NCBI RefSeq assembly: GCF_022768985.1
Contig: NZ_JALEKL010000011.1
Coordinates: 1-64,000 of the forward strand
Direction: 5' to 3'
Length of the DNA stretch: 64,000 bases
Origin: Methanosphaera sp.
Lineage (GTDB): Archaea > Methanobacteriota > Methanobacteria > Methanobacteriales > Methanobacteriaceae
The notes below the pieces were generated by a model. The model worked only from the letters and a program-made list of their open reading frames with translations. It searched no databases and was not told the DNA's origin. Shown here in pieces: positions 1 to 8,999 of this stretch. Each line of letters starts with the position of its first letter. Position 1 is the stretch's first letter. A program made the translations under genes and the position numbers.

Positions 1-5
1 ATAAA

Positions 6-80
6 TGCTCCGACCGGGATTCGAACCCGAGTCTTCGGCTCGAAAGGCCGAAATGATTGGCCGGACTACACTATCGGAGC
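6..80 (-). tRNA. tRNA-Glu (UUC), copy 1
   Basis: Read on the minus strand, the gene begins GCTCCGA and ends TCGGAGC plus discriminator A, giving a seven-pair acceptor stem. The anticodon stem TCGGC/GCCGA encloses loop CTTTCGA, so the anticodon is UUC (Glu). The T arm contains GGTTCGAATCC. CCA is not encoded. This is one of three copies that read as identical within 700 bases. Confidence 0.96.
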
Positions 81-171
81 AGATACAATTAAAAAGTTAT
101 CCATCATTAACAATTATTATTAAAATATGAAATAATAATTAAAAATAATTAAAATTTAGAATAAGGATAAA

Positions 172-246
172 TGCTCCGACCGGGATTCGAACCCGAGTCT
201 TCGGCTCGAAAGGCCGAAATGATTGGCCGGACTACACTATCGGAGC
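172..246 (-). tRNA. tRNA-Glu (UUC), copy 2
   Basis: The sequence is identical to the copy at 6-80, with acceptor GCTCCGA/TCGGAGC and anticodon UUC in loop CTTTCGA. It lies 91 bases from copy 1 across an AT-rich spacer. CCA is not encoded. Confidence 0.96.
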
Positions 247-310
247 AAATACATTAAAAACTATTTATTATTATCAATAGAAAATAGAACTATCTATTTT
301 TTTTAAATGG

Positions 311-382
311 GGCCTGGGCCGAGAATCGAACCCGAGTCACGGGATCCACAGTCCCGAAGAATAACCACTATCCTACCCAGGC
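311..382 (-). tRNA. tRNA-His (GUG)
   Basis: Acceptor GCCTGGG pairs with CCCAGGC, and the discriminator is C, as expected for histidine tRNA. The anticodon loop CTGTGGA, between CGGGA and TCCCG, gives GUG. The base 5' to G1 is T, so the extra G at position -1 that histidyl-tRNA synthetase needs is not genome-encoded and must be added after transcription (inference from known tRNA-His biology). Confidence 0.95.
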
Positions 383-413
383 ATTTAAAAATATATCATT
401 CATTATTTTAAAG

Positions 414-497
414 TGCGGGAGCAGGGATTCGAACCCTGGGAGGCCTACGCCAACAGGTCCTAAGCCTGTCCCCTTTGACCAGCTCGGGCACCCCCGC
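414..497 (-). tRNA. tRNA-Leu (UAG)
   Basis: This is a class II tRNA of 84 bases with a long variable arm. Acceptor GCGGGGG pairs with CTCCCGC, the anticodon stem ACAGG/CCTGT holds loop CTTAGGA (anticodon UAG, Leu), and the T arm is CAGGGTTCGAATCCCTG. CCA is not encoded. Confidence 0.95.
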
Positions 498-613
498 ATA
501 TAAAAGCTCGAGGCACCCCTTATAACCTGTACTTTATATAAGGAATGTATCGCTTAAATGAACTCTAGAAACTAAATCTTGTATAATAATTTAAATAAAA
601 AAGTTCTAGAAAA

Positions 614-688
614 TGCTCCGACCGGGATTCGAACCCGAGTCTTCGGCTCGAAAGGCCGAAATGATTGGCCGGACTACACTATCGGAGC
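614..688 (-). tRNA. tRNA-Glu (UUC), copy 3
   Basis: This is a third copy that reads the same as those at 6-80 and 172-246, separated from them by the His and Leu genes. The anticodon is UUC, with acceptor GCTCCGA/TCGGAGC and discriminator A. Three identical genes suggest recent duplication or gene conversion. Confidence 0.96.
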
Positions 689-709
689 AAATGTTGGATT
701 ATAAATATT

Positions 710-787
<78 letters not shown>

Positions 788-800
788 AAATAATGAGAAG

Positions 801-873
<73 letters not shown>

Positions 874-1073
874 ACGATATTTTTTCATCCTATAATAGTT
901 TATTTATAATAACTTATATATAAACTTACCTACAAAGCAATTTACTTAATGACATACATAAAGTATTATACTTATGTAAGCACAATATAAACTTTAATCT
1001 TCATAGTATATAAAGGTTACGGTTATGATTTTATTTTTCAAAAAAATATAAAAAAGAACAGTTAACTAAATAA

Positions 1074-2084
1074 CTAAATCTTCTTAATGTTTATGTTATC
1101 ATAACACATATCAATATATCTTTGAATAAATGGATCAAGTTCAGGTCTTAAATTGTTCTCACATTCTAGTAAACTTAAATCTGAAAAACTTCCCTTCAAT
1201 TTACGATCTGCCCAACGTACTTCTTCTTCAACACGTCTACCATATCTATTTCCATACATCTTAAATAATGGGAATTTTGTAAGACCATTACTTCCAGCTT
1301 TTAGAAGAACACCTATATTTGCAAGATTATCAGTCCATGTACCTGTAATAATTTCAATATGAGGGAATCTAATTCTTACAGCTGCAACAATACTTGCATA
1401 ATATAATGATGCAGGTTGTGGTGTTAGATTATATTCAGTATCAGGATGTGGATTTAATGAATAGAAAATAATTCTATCAATATCTAATTCTTCAATTAAA
1501 TCAAATAAATCATTAAGATGATCAAGTTCCTCACCAAGACCAATAATTATTGTTATTGCCTTTTTAAATCCTAATTCTTCTGCATTAACAAGCATTGATT
1601 TAATATCATCCATTGACTTACTTGGACATACTTCATCATGGAATTCTGGATTTGCAGTTTCAACAGCACCAGTAATTCCAATAATTTCTTCACCATACTT
1701 ATCAAGTTCATCTGTGATTCCTATATTAAGCCATACAGGATTATCTGTTATATCATATATTGTTTCTGAAATTTCCTGAATTTCTTCTGTTGAATATACA
1801 CCATATCCACCTGATAAGAATTCAATATTCCATCCCATACGTTTTGTAAGTTCTGCCTCTGCATAAATACCCTTTACATGTCGTCTTGCCTTGTTTGGTT
1901 CATCAATTCTATCTTTTTGTGATGACATGTAACAGAATTTACAATCTCCTTTTTCACAATACCATGAAAGAAATATAGCACGTTCAAGTGTTACATCTGT
2001 TGAATGATATTTTCGTGTTATTTTATCAGATTCAGCAAGTAATTCAAGTACTTCTTTATTTCGTATTTTTTCAATAACATCCAT
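1074..2084 (-). CDS. radical SAM protein, BioB/HmdB-like, function unknown
   Basis: The 336-residue protein has a CX4CX2C cluster (C43, C48, C51 in SWYCEKGDCKFCYMSS), which should bind a [4Fe-4S] cluster and S-adenosylmethionine. A glycine-rich stretch SGGYGVYS follows near residue 91, as in radical SAM TIM barrels. Overall length and layout resemble the BioB/HydE/HmdB group of methanogen enzymes. The CX4CX2C spacing differs from the classical CX3CX2C of BioB and from the CX5CX2C reported for HmdB, so I give no specific reaction. The ATG at 2084 is preceded by GGGAGAA. The gene stands alone, with the tRNA array downstream. Confidence 0.8.
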   Translation of the reverse strand: MDVIEKIRNKEVLELLAESDKITRKYHSTDVTLERAIFLSWYCEKGDCKFCYMSSQKDRIDEPNKARRHVKGIYAEAELTKRMGWNIEFLSGGYGVYSTEEIQEISETIYDITDNPVWLNIGITDELDKYGEEIIGITGAVETANPEFHDEVCPSKSMDDIKSMLVNAEELGFKKAITIIIGLGEELDHLNDLFDLIEELDIDRIIFYSLNPHPDTEYNLTPQPASLYYASIVAAVRIRFPHIEIITGTWTDNLANIGVLLKAGSNGLTKFPLFKMYGNRYGRRVEEEVRWADRKLKGSFSDLSLLECENNLRPELDPFIQRYIDMCYDNINIKKI

Positions 2085-2321
2085 TTTATTACAATTCTCC
2101 CTATTAAAAAATGAAAAGTTTTATGAAACTTTTTTTTAACTTCTATTATATATTATATCTAGAGTTTTTTAATATTAAAAATTCATCATAATATAGTTAG
2201 AATATATTTAAATAAAATAAAAATTTAAATTAACAGAAATATAAATATAAATATAATATAAAATTATTTATTATCAATTTTAGATTTTAGTCAAAATTAT
2301 ATAATTAATAGGAATATTTTT

Positions 2322-2336
2322 GGAGGAATTAATATT
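2322..2336 (+). promoter_or_regulatory. gatB ribosome binding site placed for an AUU start
   Basis: GGAGG at 2322-2326 is the only good Shine-Dalgarno sequence before gatB. The first ATG (2343) is 16 bases downstream, too far for normal use. An in-frame ATT at 2334 sits at a 7-base spacing, with no stop between it and ATG 2343. AUU initiation is an inference from spacing only. Confidence 0.45.
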
Positions 2337-2342
2337 ACAGAT

Positions 2343-3701
2343 ATGATGTGTGGACTCGAAATCCACGTACAATTAGATACAAACTCAAAGCTATTTTGTA
2401 GCTGTCCTACAAACTACCAATCTGCACCAACAAACACAAACATATGTCATGTATGTTTAAATCAGCCAGGTGCAAAACCATTTCCACCAAACCAGTATGC
2501 TATAGACAATGCAATTAAAGTAGCATTAATGCTTGGATGTGATATATCAGAAGATGTTATTTATTTCATGAGAAAACACTATGACTACGCTGATTTATCA
2601 AGTGGATATCAGAGAACTTCAGTTCCTGTTGGAATTAATGGTGAACTAAATGGAGTAAGAATCCATGAAATACACGTTGAAGAAGATCCAGGACAATATA
2701 AACCTGACCGTGGAACTGTTGACTTTAACAGATCTGGAATTGCTCTTATTGAGATTGTAACAGAACCAGATATGAAATCACCAGAAGAAGCAAGAAGCTT
2801 CCTTAATGAACTTATACGTGTACTTAACTACAGTGGATGTGCTCGTGGAGAAGGTACCATGAGAGCAGATGTAAACATCTCAATTGAAGGTGGAAAAAGA
2901 GCTGAAGTTAAAAATGTAAACTCTATACGTGGAGCATACAAAGTTCTTAAATTTGAACTTGTAAGACAAAAAAATATCCTACGTAGAGGAGGAACAGTAC
3001 AACAAGAAACACGTGCATATCTTGAATCTCAGATGATTACAGTTCCTATGAGACTTAAAGAAGATGCTGATGATTACAGATATATACCAGATCCAGATCT
3101 TCCACCAATAAAAATAGATCCTGCACATGTTGAAGAAATTCGTCAAAATATGCCAGAACCTGCTCATCTTAAAACAGCAAGATTTGTAGAAGAATATGGT
3201 ATTGATGAAGCTGATGCTAAAGTATTAACTTCTGAACTTGAACTTGCAGATGCATTTGAAGAAGTTGCAGCTAAAGTTGATGCAAATACAGCAGCAAGAC
3301 TTATGCGTGATGAATTAAAACGTGTTCTTCACTACAATAAAATACAGTACAAAGATAGTAAAATTACACCAGATGATATTGTTGAACTTATCAACTTAAT
3401 TGAATCAAAACAAGTAACACCTGAAGCTGCACATAAACTTATTGAACAAATGCCAAATAATGAAAAATCACCAAAACAAATAGGTGAAGAAATGGATATT
3501 ATTGGTGTTGTTGAAGATGATGCTATAGAAAATGCTATTAATGAAGCTATTGAAGCTAACCCTGCAGCTATTGAAGATTATAAAAATGGAAAAGAAAATG
3601 CTGTTAACTTCCTTGTAGGTCAAGTAATGAGACTTACAAAAGGTAAAGCTAATGCAGGAGAAACAAATAAGATGATTCGTGAAAAACTTGATGCATTATA
3701 A
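2343..3701 (+). CDS. gatB: Asp-tRNA(Asn)/Glu-tRNA(Gln) amidotransferase subunit B
   Basis: GatB is the tRNA-binding and kinase subunit of the GatCAB amidotransferase, which converts misacylated Asp-tRNA(Asn) or Glu-tRNA(Gln) to the amide form. The N-terminus MMCGLEIHVQLDT, the HYDYADLSSGYQ region and the HVEEDPGQ motif are typical. The C-terminal ~150 residues form the YqeY-like tail domain. Length (452) is normal for the family. The start is open to doubt: the strong GGAGG at 2322-2326 lies 16 bases from this ATG but 7 bases from an in-frame ATT at 2334, which would add three residues. gatA and gatC are not in this window. Confidence 0.96.
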   Translation: MMCGLEIHVQLDTNSKLFCSCPTNYQSAPTNTNICHVCLNQPGAKPFPPNQYAIDNAIKVALMLGCDISEDVIYFMRKHYDYADLSSGYQRTSVPVGINGELNGVRIHEIHVEEDPGQYKPDRGTVDFNRSGIALIEIVTEPDMKSPEEARSFLNELIRVLNYSGCARGEGTMRADVNISIEGGKRAEVKNVNSIRGAYKVLKFELVRQKNILRRGGTVQQETRAYLESQMITVPMRLKEDADDYRYIPDPDLPPIKIDPAHVEEIRQNMPEPAHLKTARFVEEYGIDEADAKVLTSELELADAFEEVAAKVDANTAARLMRDELKRVLHYNKIQYKDSKITPDDIVELINLIESKQVTPEAAHKLIEQMPNNEKSPKQIGEEMDIIGVVEDDAIENAINEAIEANPAAIEDYKNGKENAVNFLVGQVMRLTKGKANAGETNKMIREKLDAL

Positions 3702-3844
3702 GCATCTTAAGTTTTCATTTTTTTTAAAGACTAAATTCTTATTTAGTTTTCTTTACTTAAACTTCCAAAAACTCACATTACTACATAATAGTGTATGATT
3801 TTTTTGAGTTTTATGATAAATAAATTCCAAGGGAGAGATAAAGC

Positions 3845-4651
3845 ATGAGTGATGATTATAAAAAAGTAAAAGATTACATGACAAAGGATGTTATTACAGT
3901 TACACCAGATATGGCTATTGATGAAATTAGAAACATAATCAAAAAGACAGGACACGATGGTTTTCCAGTGGAAAAAGACGATGAAATTGTAGGTATAATC
4001 ACTGCTTCTGATCTTCTTATACGTGATGTTACCCCTACTGTTGAGGGTATGATGTCTGATGATATTGTTATTGCAAATGAGGATTTGTCAATTAATGATG
4101 CATCAAGAGTTATGTTTCGTTTAGGTATTTCAAGACTTCCCGTTACTGATGAAAATAGAAAAGTTCTTGGTATTATAACAAATACAGATATTTTAAGATC
4201 ACATATTGAAAGATCTACACCTGCTAAGGTAAATGAGTTTAGAAAAACACTTGAAGGTCTTTATAATATTAAAACTACTGTCATTAAGAAGAAAGTTAGA
4301 ATTGATGCACTTCATCCTACACAGGATAAGGTATATGCTGATGAACTTCAAGGTCGAACTTATGAAATTGAACGTGGACTTGCAGAACCTATTATTGTAG
4401 TTGAAAAAGATGAAAATAACTATGTTGTTATTGATGGTCATCATCGTCTTGTTGCATCACATCAGATGGGAAAAGATGAACTTACAGCAAATGTTATTAA
4501 GCTTAGTAAGGATATAAAACTTGGAGTTGAAAAGACTGCAGAAAATAGTGGAATTTTTACAATTGATGATATTGAAATTATATCTGATGCTCAACATCCA
4601 CTTATTGCTGTAACTGGAAGTTTAAGAGATAAAAATACAACAATAAAATAA
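3845..4651 (+). CDS. CBS-domain protein with C-terminal ParB-like domain
   Basis: The 268-residue protein has two CBS motifs (about residues 6-58 and 64-120, starting VKDYMTKDVITVTPDMAIDEI and VEGMMSDDIVIANEDLSI) that probably sense an adenine nucleotide or S-adenosylmethionine. The C-terminal half has a ParB/Srx-type fold signature, including EPIIVVEKDENNYVVIDGHHRL. DGHHR-type ParB domains also occur in ADP-dependent free serine kinase (SerK) of archaea, so a small-molecule kinase is possible, but I cannot assign it. The GGGAGAG Shine-Dalgarno sequence supports the ATG at 3845. hisE follows after 9 bases, so the two are probably co-transcribed. Confidence 0.82.
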   Translation: MSDDYKKVKDYMTKDVITVTPDMAIDEIRNIIKKTGHDGFPVEKDDEIVGIITASDLLIRDVTPTVEGMMSDDIVIANEDLSINDASRVMFRLGISRLPVTDENRKVLGIITNTDILRSHIERSTPAKVNEFRKTLEGLYNIKTTVIKKKVRIDALHPTQDKVYADELQGRTYEIERGLAEPIIVVEKDENNYVVIDGHHRLVASHQMGKDELTANVIKLSKDIKLGVEKTAENSGIFTIDDIEIISDAQHPLIAVTGSLRDKNTTIK

Positions 4652-4660
4652 GATGATAAA

Positions 4661-4948
4661 ATGAAAGAAGAAATTTTAAGAGAAGTTTATGAAACATTAG
4701 TTGATAGAAAGGAAAATCCTACAGATTCATATACATCTAATCTTATGAAAGATTCACATAAAAAGGCTGAAGATAAAATTCTTGAAAAACTAGGTGAAGA
4801 AGCTACAGAAGTTATTCTTGCTTCTAAAAATAATGAAGACTTAGTTCATGAAACAGCTGATTTATTATTTTTCATGATAGTAAATCTTGTATATAAAGGA
4901 ATACCTATTGATGATGTATTTGATGAATTAATTGAAAGACACAAATAA
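4661..4948 (+). CDS. hisE: phosphoribosyl-ATP pyrophosphohydrolase
   Basis: The 95-residue MazG-like all-alpha protein hydrolyses phosphoribosyl-ATP to phosphoribosyl-AMP in the second step of histidine synthesis. Metal-binding motifs are visible as [14 protein letters not shown] and [12 protein letters not shown]. Size matches stand-alone archaeal HisE. It starts 9 bases after the CBS-ParB gene and is probably translated from the same mRNA. No other his genes are nearby. Confidence 0.93.
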   Translation: MKEEILREVYETLVDRKENPTDSYTSNLMKDSHKKAEDKILEKLGEEATEVILASKNNEDLVHETADLLFFMIVNLVYKGIPIDDVFDELIERHK

Positions 4949-4970
4949 ACACACATCAAAATTTTACTAA

Positions 4971-4986
4971 CCTCCACCTTTTTTTT
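4971..4986 (+). terminator. C-rich patch plus T8 tract after hisE
   Basis: CCTCCACC followed directly by TTTTTTTT lies 22 bases after the hisE stop. The same C-rich-then-T arrangement recurs after many genes here. Archaeal termination on U-rich tracts is established; the role of the C-rich patch is inferred. Confidence 0.55.
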
Positions 4987-5200
4987 AGTTTTAATTTTTT
5001 TAGAATTAGTTTTAACACTTTTTTTGTGAAGATTTTTTTTGTAATTTATAAAAAAAGATTTAAAAAAAATAAAAAGAAAAATGGGAGATTTAATTTATAC
5101 ACTACTTTATTATTTTTCCCATATCTTTTTTTTTGATTTGAATTTAAGGATAAAACTAGAAAATTAAGTTTTACTTTTACTTTATTATTTTTATGAAGAT

Positions 5201-5266
5201 TAATCTTTCCACTACTAAAAGAGTAATCTTTCCACTACTTATTTGAAATTAACCTTTTCCACTACT
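5201..5266. repeat. three short direct repeats ending CCACTACT
   Basis: TAATCTTTCCACTACT occurs at 5201-5216 and again, identically, at 5224-5239. A variant TAACCTTTTCCACTACT is at 5250-5266. Start-to-start spacing is 23 and 26 bases. Nothing shows whether they bind a protein. Confidence 0.7.
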
Positions 5267-6002
5267 AATAAAAGATTAATTTTCTTTATTTTTTGAAATT
5301 TTAAGGAGGAGGTTAGGTAATTTAAAGAATCACTTTTTTTTTAATTTTAAAAAAATTTACTTCAAAGAGACTCTTGTTTTTCTTCTTCGTGTTGTGATAA
5401 ATGATACAATCTTATTTGTATAACACGAAAATATAATATTTTTTTTATCTAAAAAAAATTGTAAATAACTACACTAGTTTTCTTTTTTTGATTTTTTTTT
5501 AAATGAAAATTAGTGAATGTTTTTTTTACATATTCACTTTTTAAATAATTTAAACTATTAAAAATAATTAAATTTTAGATTTAACTTAAGTTTTTAATAG
5601 TAATTATATGTCTTATGTTTCTTATATATAAAATATCTCTTTATTTTGTTTTTAATTAAAAAATTCTTTGTTTTACATATAACTAACCATAAAGACGTTA
5701 TTTTTAATATAATAATCTTATTAAACAGTTTAAATAAGTAAATAAAAAGATTAGAAACAATAATTTTTTATTAAATTGATTAATAATTACCTAATTTTAA
5801 TTAAAAGAAACTAATTAAATTAACTTTAAAAGTTCATTAAATTAATTTTAAAAAGTTAGTAATGAAATAAAAATAGAAATATGATTATACCATTTTTATA
5901 AAAAAAATTAGACATTTAATATAATTTAGACAAAACCACACATTATTATATAAAAGTTTATATTTACAATTAGTAAAAATATTAAAAAATATTAATTCAA
6001 AA

Positions 6003-6083
6003 GAAAAAGCAAGATTTACATGTCCAATTGATAAAGCTGTTGTTCTTTTTAATAAAAAATGGACAATTCAAATAATACATTAA
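6003..6083 (+). pseudogene. fragment of an HxlR-family transcriptional regulator
   Basis: The frame encodes ...KARFTCPIDKAVVLFNKKW and then TIQIIH before a TAA at 6081. This matches the start of HxlR winged-helix regulators (conserved Cys-Pro then Gly/Lys-Lys-Trp). No start codon or ribosome site precedes it, and nothing of the rest of the domain follows, so it appears to be a relic of about 26 residues. The identification rests on a short match and could be chance. Confidence 0.5.
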
Positions 6084-6085
6084 GA

Positions 6086-6123
6086 GACCAAATAACCTTT
6101 AAGTGACTAAATAACCTTTTAGT
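6086..6123. repeat. tandem 19-base repeat
   Basis: GACCAAATAACCTTTAAGT (6086-6104) is followed immediately by GACTAAATAACCTTTTAGT (6105-6123), identical at 17 of 19 positions. It lies directly after the HxlR relic, so it may be part of that gene's old control region. Confidence 0.75.
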
Positions 6124-6130
6124 AATGAGA

Positions 6131-6144
6131 TTACCATTTGGTAA
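6131..6144. promoter_or_regulatory. perfect inverted repeat, operator-like
   Basis: TTACCATTTGGTAA has perfect six-base arms around a TT centre. It follows the tandem repeat and lies about 125 bases beyond the 3' end of the minus-strand gene at 6272. The size fits a winged-helix dimer site; the binding protein is unknown. Confidence 0.4.
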
Positions 6145-6271
6145 CCTACCTTGTTTTTCTATTATATAATAAGTGAAAATTTATGATAAAAAAAAGTTGG
6201 TCAGATTATTTAAATAAGAATTTATCTAATAAAAAAAAAGAAAGAATGGGAGGTTGAATTTTAAAGTATTC

Positions 6272-6994
6272 TTATCCTAGAATACTATTTATTCCTTCAT
6301 ATGTTACAAATTTTGCAAATTTATCTTCTGGTGTAACTTTAATATTTCCCTGTGAATATTGATCAAGTGCTGCTTTTATAAGGTCACCTTTTTTACCATT
6401 TTTATCTGCAGCATCCCTAATTCCATCTGCTAGATTTTCAATTGCATCTCCACGAGTTGCTCCATGATTTGATTGATCTTCACGTAGGAAGTCTATTGAA
6501 CTTACATTTGAAACTTCCTGTCCATTTGATTGTACAGGTCCCACAGCATTAAGCATTGCATCTATTGCTGTTGGTGTTACCACTACCACCATATCTGTTG
6601 AGATATTTGTATGATATTTAACAATTTCTTGTGCTATTTTTGTACCATTTTCTAAGTCTGAACTCCATAGTGAATCATGTAAATACCACTGATTAAGTCC
6701 TTCAGCTTGCATATCTGCTGTTGGTTTTAATGTTGGATGTGCAAGTCCTCCAGGATAAACTGGTGTAATATTACCAATTGAGCTATCTTTTAAGTTTATT
6801 ACAAATGCCATGTCAACAGCACCTATTCCTGGTCTGTTTTCTGATGGATCTGTACATAATACTAATACATTTTGTTCACCAGAGAAAGTTTCTTTACCTT
6901 CATTATAACTTGTCATAAAGTATACTCCAGCAACAGCCATAACAGCTACAATTGCAAGTATTACTACTAACAAGATTTTCTTTTTTGAAACCAT
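6272..6994 (-). CDS. membrane-anchored DUF4012-type protein
   Basis: The 240-residue protein has one N-terminal membrane segment (about residues 7-28) and an extracytoplasmic domain. The region DMVVVVTPTAIDAMLNAVGPV, preceded by an aspartate-containing GAVDMAFVINL strand, resembles DUF4012 proteins related to LytR-CpsA-Psr-like enzymes, which are often found near cell-envelope polysaccharide genes. Its position beside the glycosyltransferase cluster fits a role at the cell surface. The reaction is unknown. The ATG at 6994 has GGGATT upstream. Confidence 0.7.
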   Translation of the reverse strand: MVSKKKILLVVILAIVAVMAVAGVYFMTSYNEGKETFSGEQNVLVLCTDPSENRPGIGAVDMAFVINLKDSSIGNITPVYPGGLAHPTLKPTADMQAEGLNQWYLHDSLWSSDLENGTKIAQEIVKYHTNISTDMVVVVTPTAIDAMLNAVGPVQSNGQEVSNVSSIDFLREDQSNHGATRGDAIENLADGIRDAADKNGKKGDLIKAALDQYSQGNIKVTPEDKFAKFVTYEGINSILG

Positions 6995-7106
6995 GATTAA
7001 TCCCTAATATTTTTTTAAATTTATAATATTCTATATTATATATTAAATTATAAATAAATAATTAAGAAAAAGAATTATTTTATCTAAATTAAATTATGAG
7101 GTTTTA

Positions 7107-8999
7107 GTGTTGCAAATATCAGGAAAAATTAAAGATAAGAAGGGTTTTAATAAGCTTAGACGTATGAAAAACTCACTTCATGACAAAAAAGAAATCTACA
7201 AAGAACAAAAAGTTATTAAAAACACAGAAAAACGGCAAATAACACCGATAAGCCAACAATTAAAAGATGAAATAGATCATAAAATCAGAGATGAATATAA
7301 TAATTTTAAATGCAACACTTATGAACCTAAAATATCAATTATTATCCAAAATACTGATTCTATTGATGAGGTTATCGACTGTATTGGGAATGATGGATAT
7401 TCTAATTTTGAATTAATTATAATCTGTGATGATGATAGTTTTAATTTAGATGATAATTTAGATTATAGAACTATTATAAAAAATGATGATATGAATATGG
7501 CTGAGTGTCTTAATTGTGCCTTTGATGTTGCATGTGGTGAATATCTTCTATTTTTAGATAGTAGTATAACTTTTTTTAGTGGATTTATCACGGCAATTGC
7601 TGGATTTATTGACACAGTTGATGATGCTGGATTTATTAGTTGTGAAATTCTAGATTCAAATACATATAATATTGAAAGTGTTGGTGTTAAATTTAGAAAA
7701 ATAGAAAATAGCATTAAAGCTATTAATAATAAATATGAAAGTACTCCTCAATTTAATGGAGATGTTATCAAAACAATTAGTGTTTCATCAACTGTTGCTT
7801 TAATTAAATCTGACATACTTAGGAAATGTGAATTATTTGATGATAAATGTAGTTCATGTGATATTTTCCTTGATGTTTCATTAAAACTACACAAGGCAGG
7901 TTATCATAATTATATTCTTCCAATTAAAGCAATACATCATAAACACACATGTGAGGTCATATCAGATTGTAGAGATAAATACATCAATGATAAATGGTAT
8001 GATATGATCTATGAAAACTTCTACTATGATAAGATATATGCAAAAAATATCTTCACAGACCCATTATGTATAGCATTTTGTGTTACACAATCAGATAACA
8101 ATACAACAGCAGGTGATTATTTTACAGCAAAAAGCTTTGCATCAAATATCAAAGAAGAACTCAAATGGAATGTAGTGTATCTTGCACAAAATCCAACAAC
8201 TAACCAGAAAAACTGGTATTTTATAGATGAGGATGTTGATGTTATAGTATCACTTCTTGAAAGATATAATATAAACAATATTCAATCAGATAACAATCCA
8301 CTTCTTATTGCTTGGCCTCGTAACTGGTTTGAAAGATGGATAGATCAACCATTTTTCATAGACTTTGACATCATACTTGCAAGTAGTATGAAAGCATGTA
8401 AATTAATTGAAAAAATAACAGATAAAAAAGCACATCTTTTCCCAATTGCAACAGATACAAAGATGTTTAAAGAAGAAAATAATAGCTGTAATGAATTTAT
8501 ATGTGATTACTGCTTTACAGGTAGCTATTGGGGTGCAAAACGTGAAATTACAGGTTGTCTTGCACCGGGTGAATGCACATATAAATTCCACCTCTATGGA
8601 TCTAACTGGGAAGATAGTGAATTTAAAGATTATTCAAAAGGATTTATATCATATGAGATGATGCCACAAATCTATGCATCAACAAAAATAGTAGTAGATG
8701 ATGCAAATCATGCAACAGCAAAGTATGGATCTGTAAATAGCAGAGTATTTGATACAATAGCTGCAGGAAAACTAGTCATTACCAATGGAACACTGGGAAA
8801 TAATGAATTATTTAGTGGCTTAATACCTGAATATCACACAAAAGATGAACTTAAAAATCAGATAAACTACTACATGCAACATGAAGATAAATATGAAAAT
8901 AAGATAAAACAACTACAGCAAATTGTATTAAATAATCATACATATAAAATACGTGCATATAAACTACGTCAAATAATACATGATTATTATTTTAAATAA
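7107..8999 (+). CDS. two-domain glycosyltransferase (GT2 + CgeB-like)
   Basis: The 630-residue protein has a GT2-like N-terminal domain (about residues 70-280; KISIIIQNTDSIDEVIDC, then FELIIICDDD and YLLFLDSS). A second domain (about 320-630) resembles CgeB/YkvP GT-B enzymes, with CFTGSYWGAKRE, KFHLYGSNW and the donor-site region SVNSRVFDTIAAGKLVI. The start is GTG 7107 or TTG 7110; the GAGGT at 7098-7102 favours TTG. Codon style changes from T-ending to A-ending near the domain boundary (about 7.95-8.05 kb), which may mark a gene fusion. It should build surface glycans; the sugar is unknown. Confidence 0.85.
   Translation: MLQISGKIKDKKGFNKLRRMKNSLHDKKEIYKEQKVIKNTEKRQITPISQQLKDEIDHKIRDEYNNFKCNTYEPKISIIIQNTDSIDEVIDCIGNDGYSNFELIIICDDDSFNLDDNLDYRTIIKNDDMNMAECLNCAFDVACGEYLLFLDSSITFFSGFITAIAGFIDTVDDAGFISCEILDSNTYNIESVGVKFRKIENSIKAINNKYESTPQFNGDVIKTISVSSTVALIKSDILRKCELFDDKCSSCDIFLDVSLKLHKAGYHNYILPIKAIHHKHTCEVISDCRDKYINDKWYDMIYENFYYDKIYAKNIFTDPLCIAFCVTQSDNNTTAGDYFTAKSFASNIKEELKWNVVYLAQNPTTNQKNWYFIDEDVDVIVSLLERYNINNIQSDNNPLLIAWPRNWFERWIDQPFFIDFDIILASSMKACKLIEKITDKKAHLFPIATDTKMFKEENNSCNEFICDYCFTGSYWGAKREITGCLAPGECTYKFHLYGSNWEDSEFKDYSKGFISYEMMPQIYASTKIVVDDANHATAKYGSVNSRVFDTIAAGKLVITNGTLGNNELFSGLIPEYHTKDELKNQINYYMQHEDKYENKIKQLQQIVLNNHTYKIRAYKLRQIIHDYYFK

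Larger units (their letters stand above)
4949..6271. other. 1.3-kb AT-rich region without an intact gene
   Basis: No convincing intact coding sequence is seen on either strand. The stretch holds three short CCACTACT repeats (5201-5266), an SD-like AAGGAGGAGG at about 5303-5312 with no start codon after it, a terminator-like CTCCC plus T-tract on the minus strand around 5050-5092 with no gene upstream of it, and an HxlR fragment at 6003-6083 with adjacent repeats. It looks like a decayed region that lost one or more genes. Confidence 0.6.

Noticed and set aside
6-688. tRNA-Glu copies as an integration site with att repeats
   Set aside because: The copies are complete tRNA genes with no integrase, no partial tRNA end and no accessory cargo between them.
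5201-5266. CRISPR array
   Set aside because: Repeats are only 16-17 bases with 7-10 base spacers, only three copies, and no cas genes are present.
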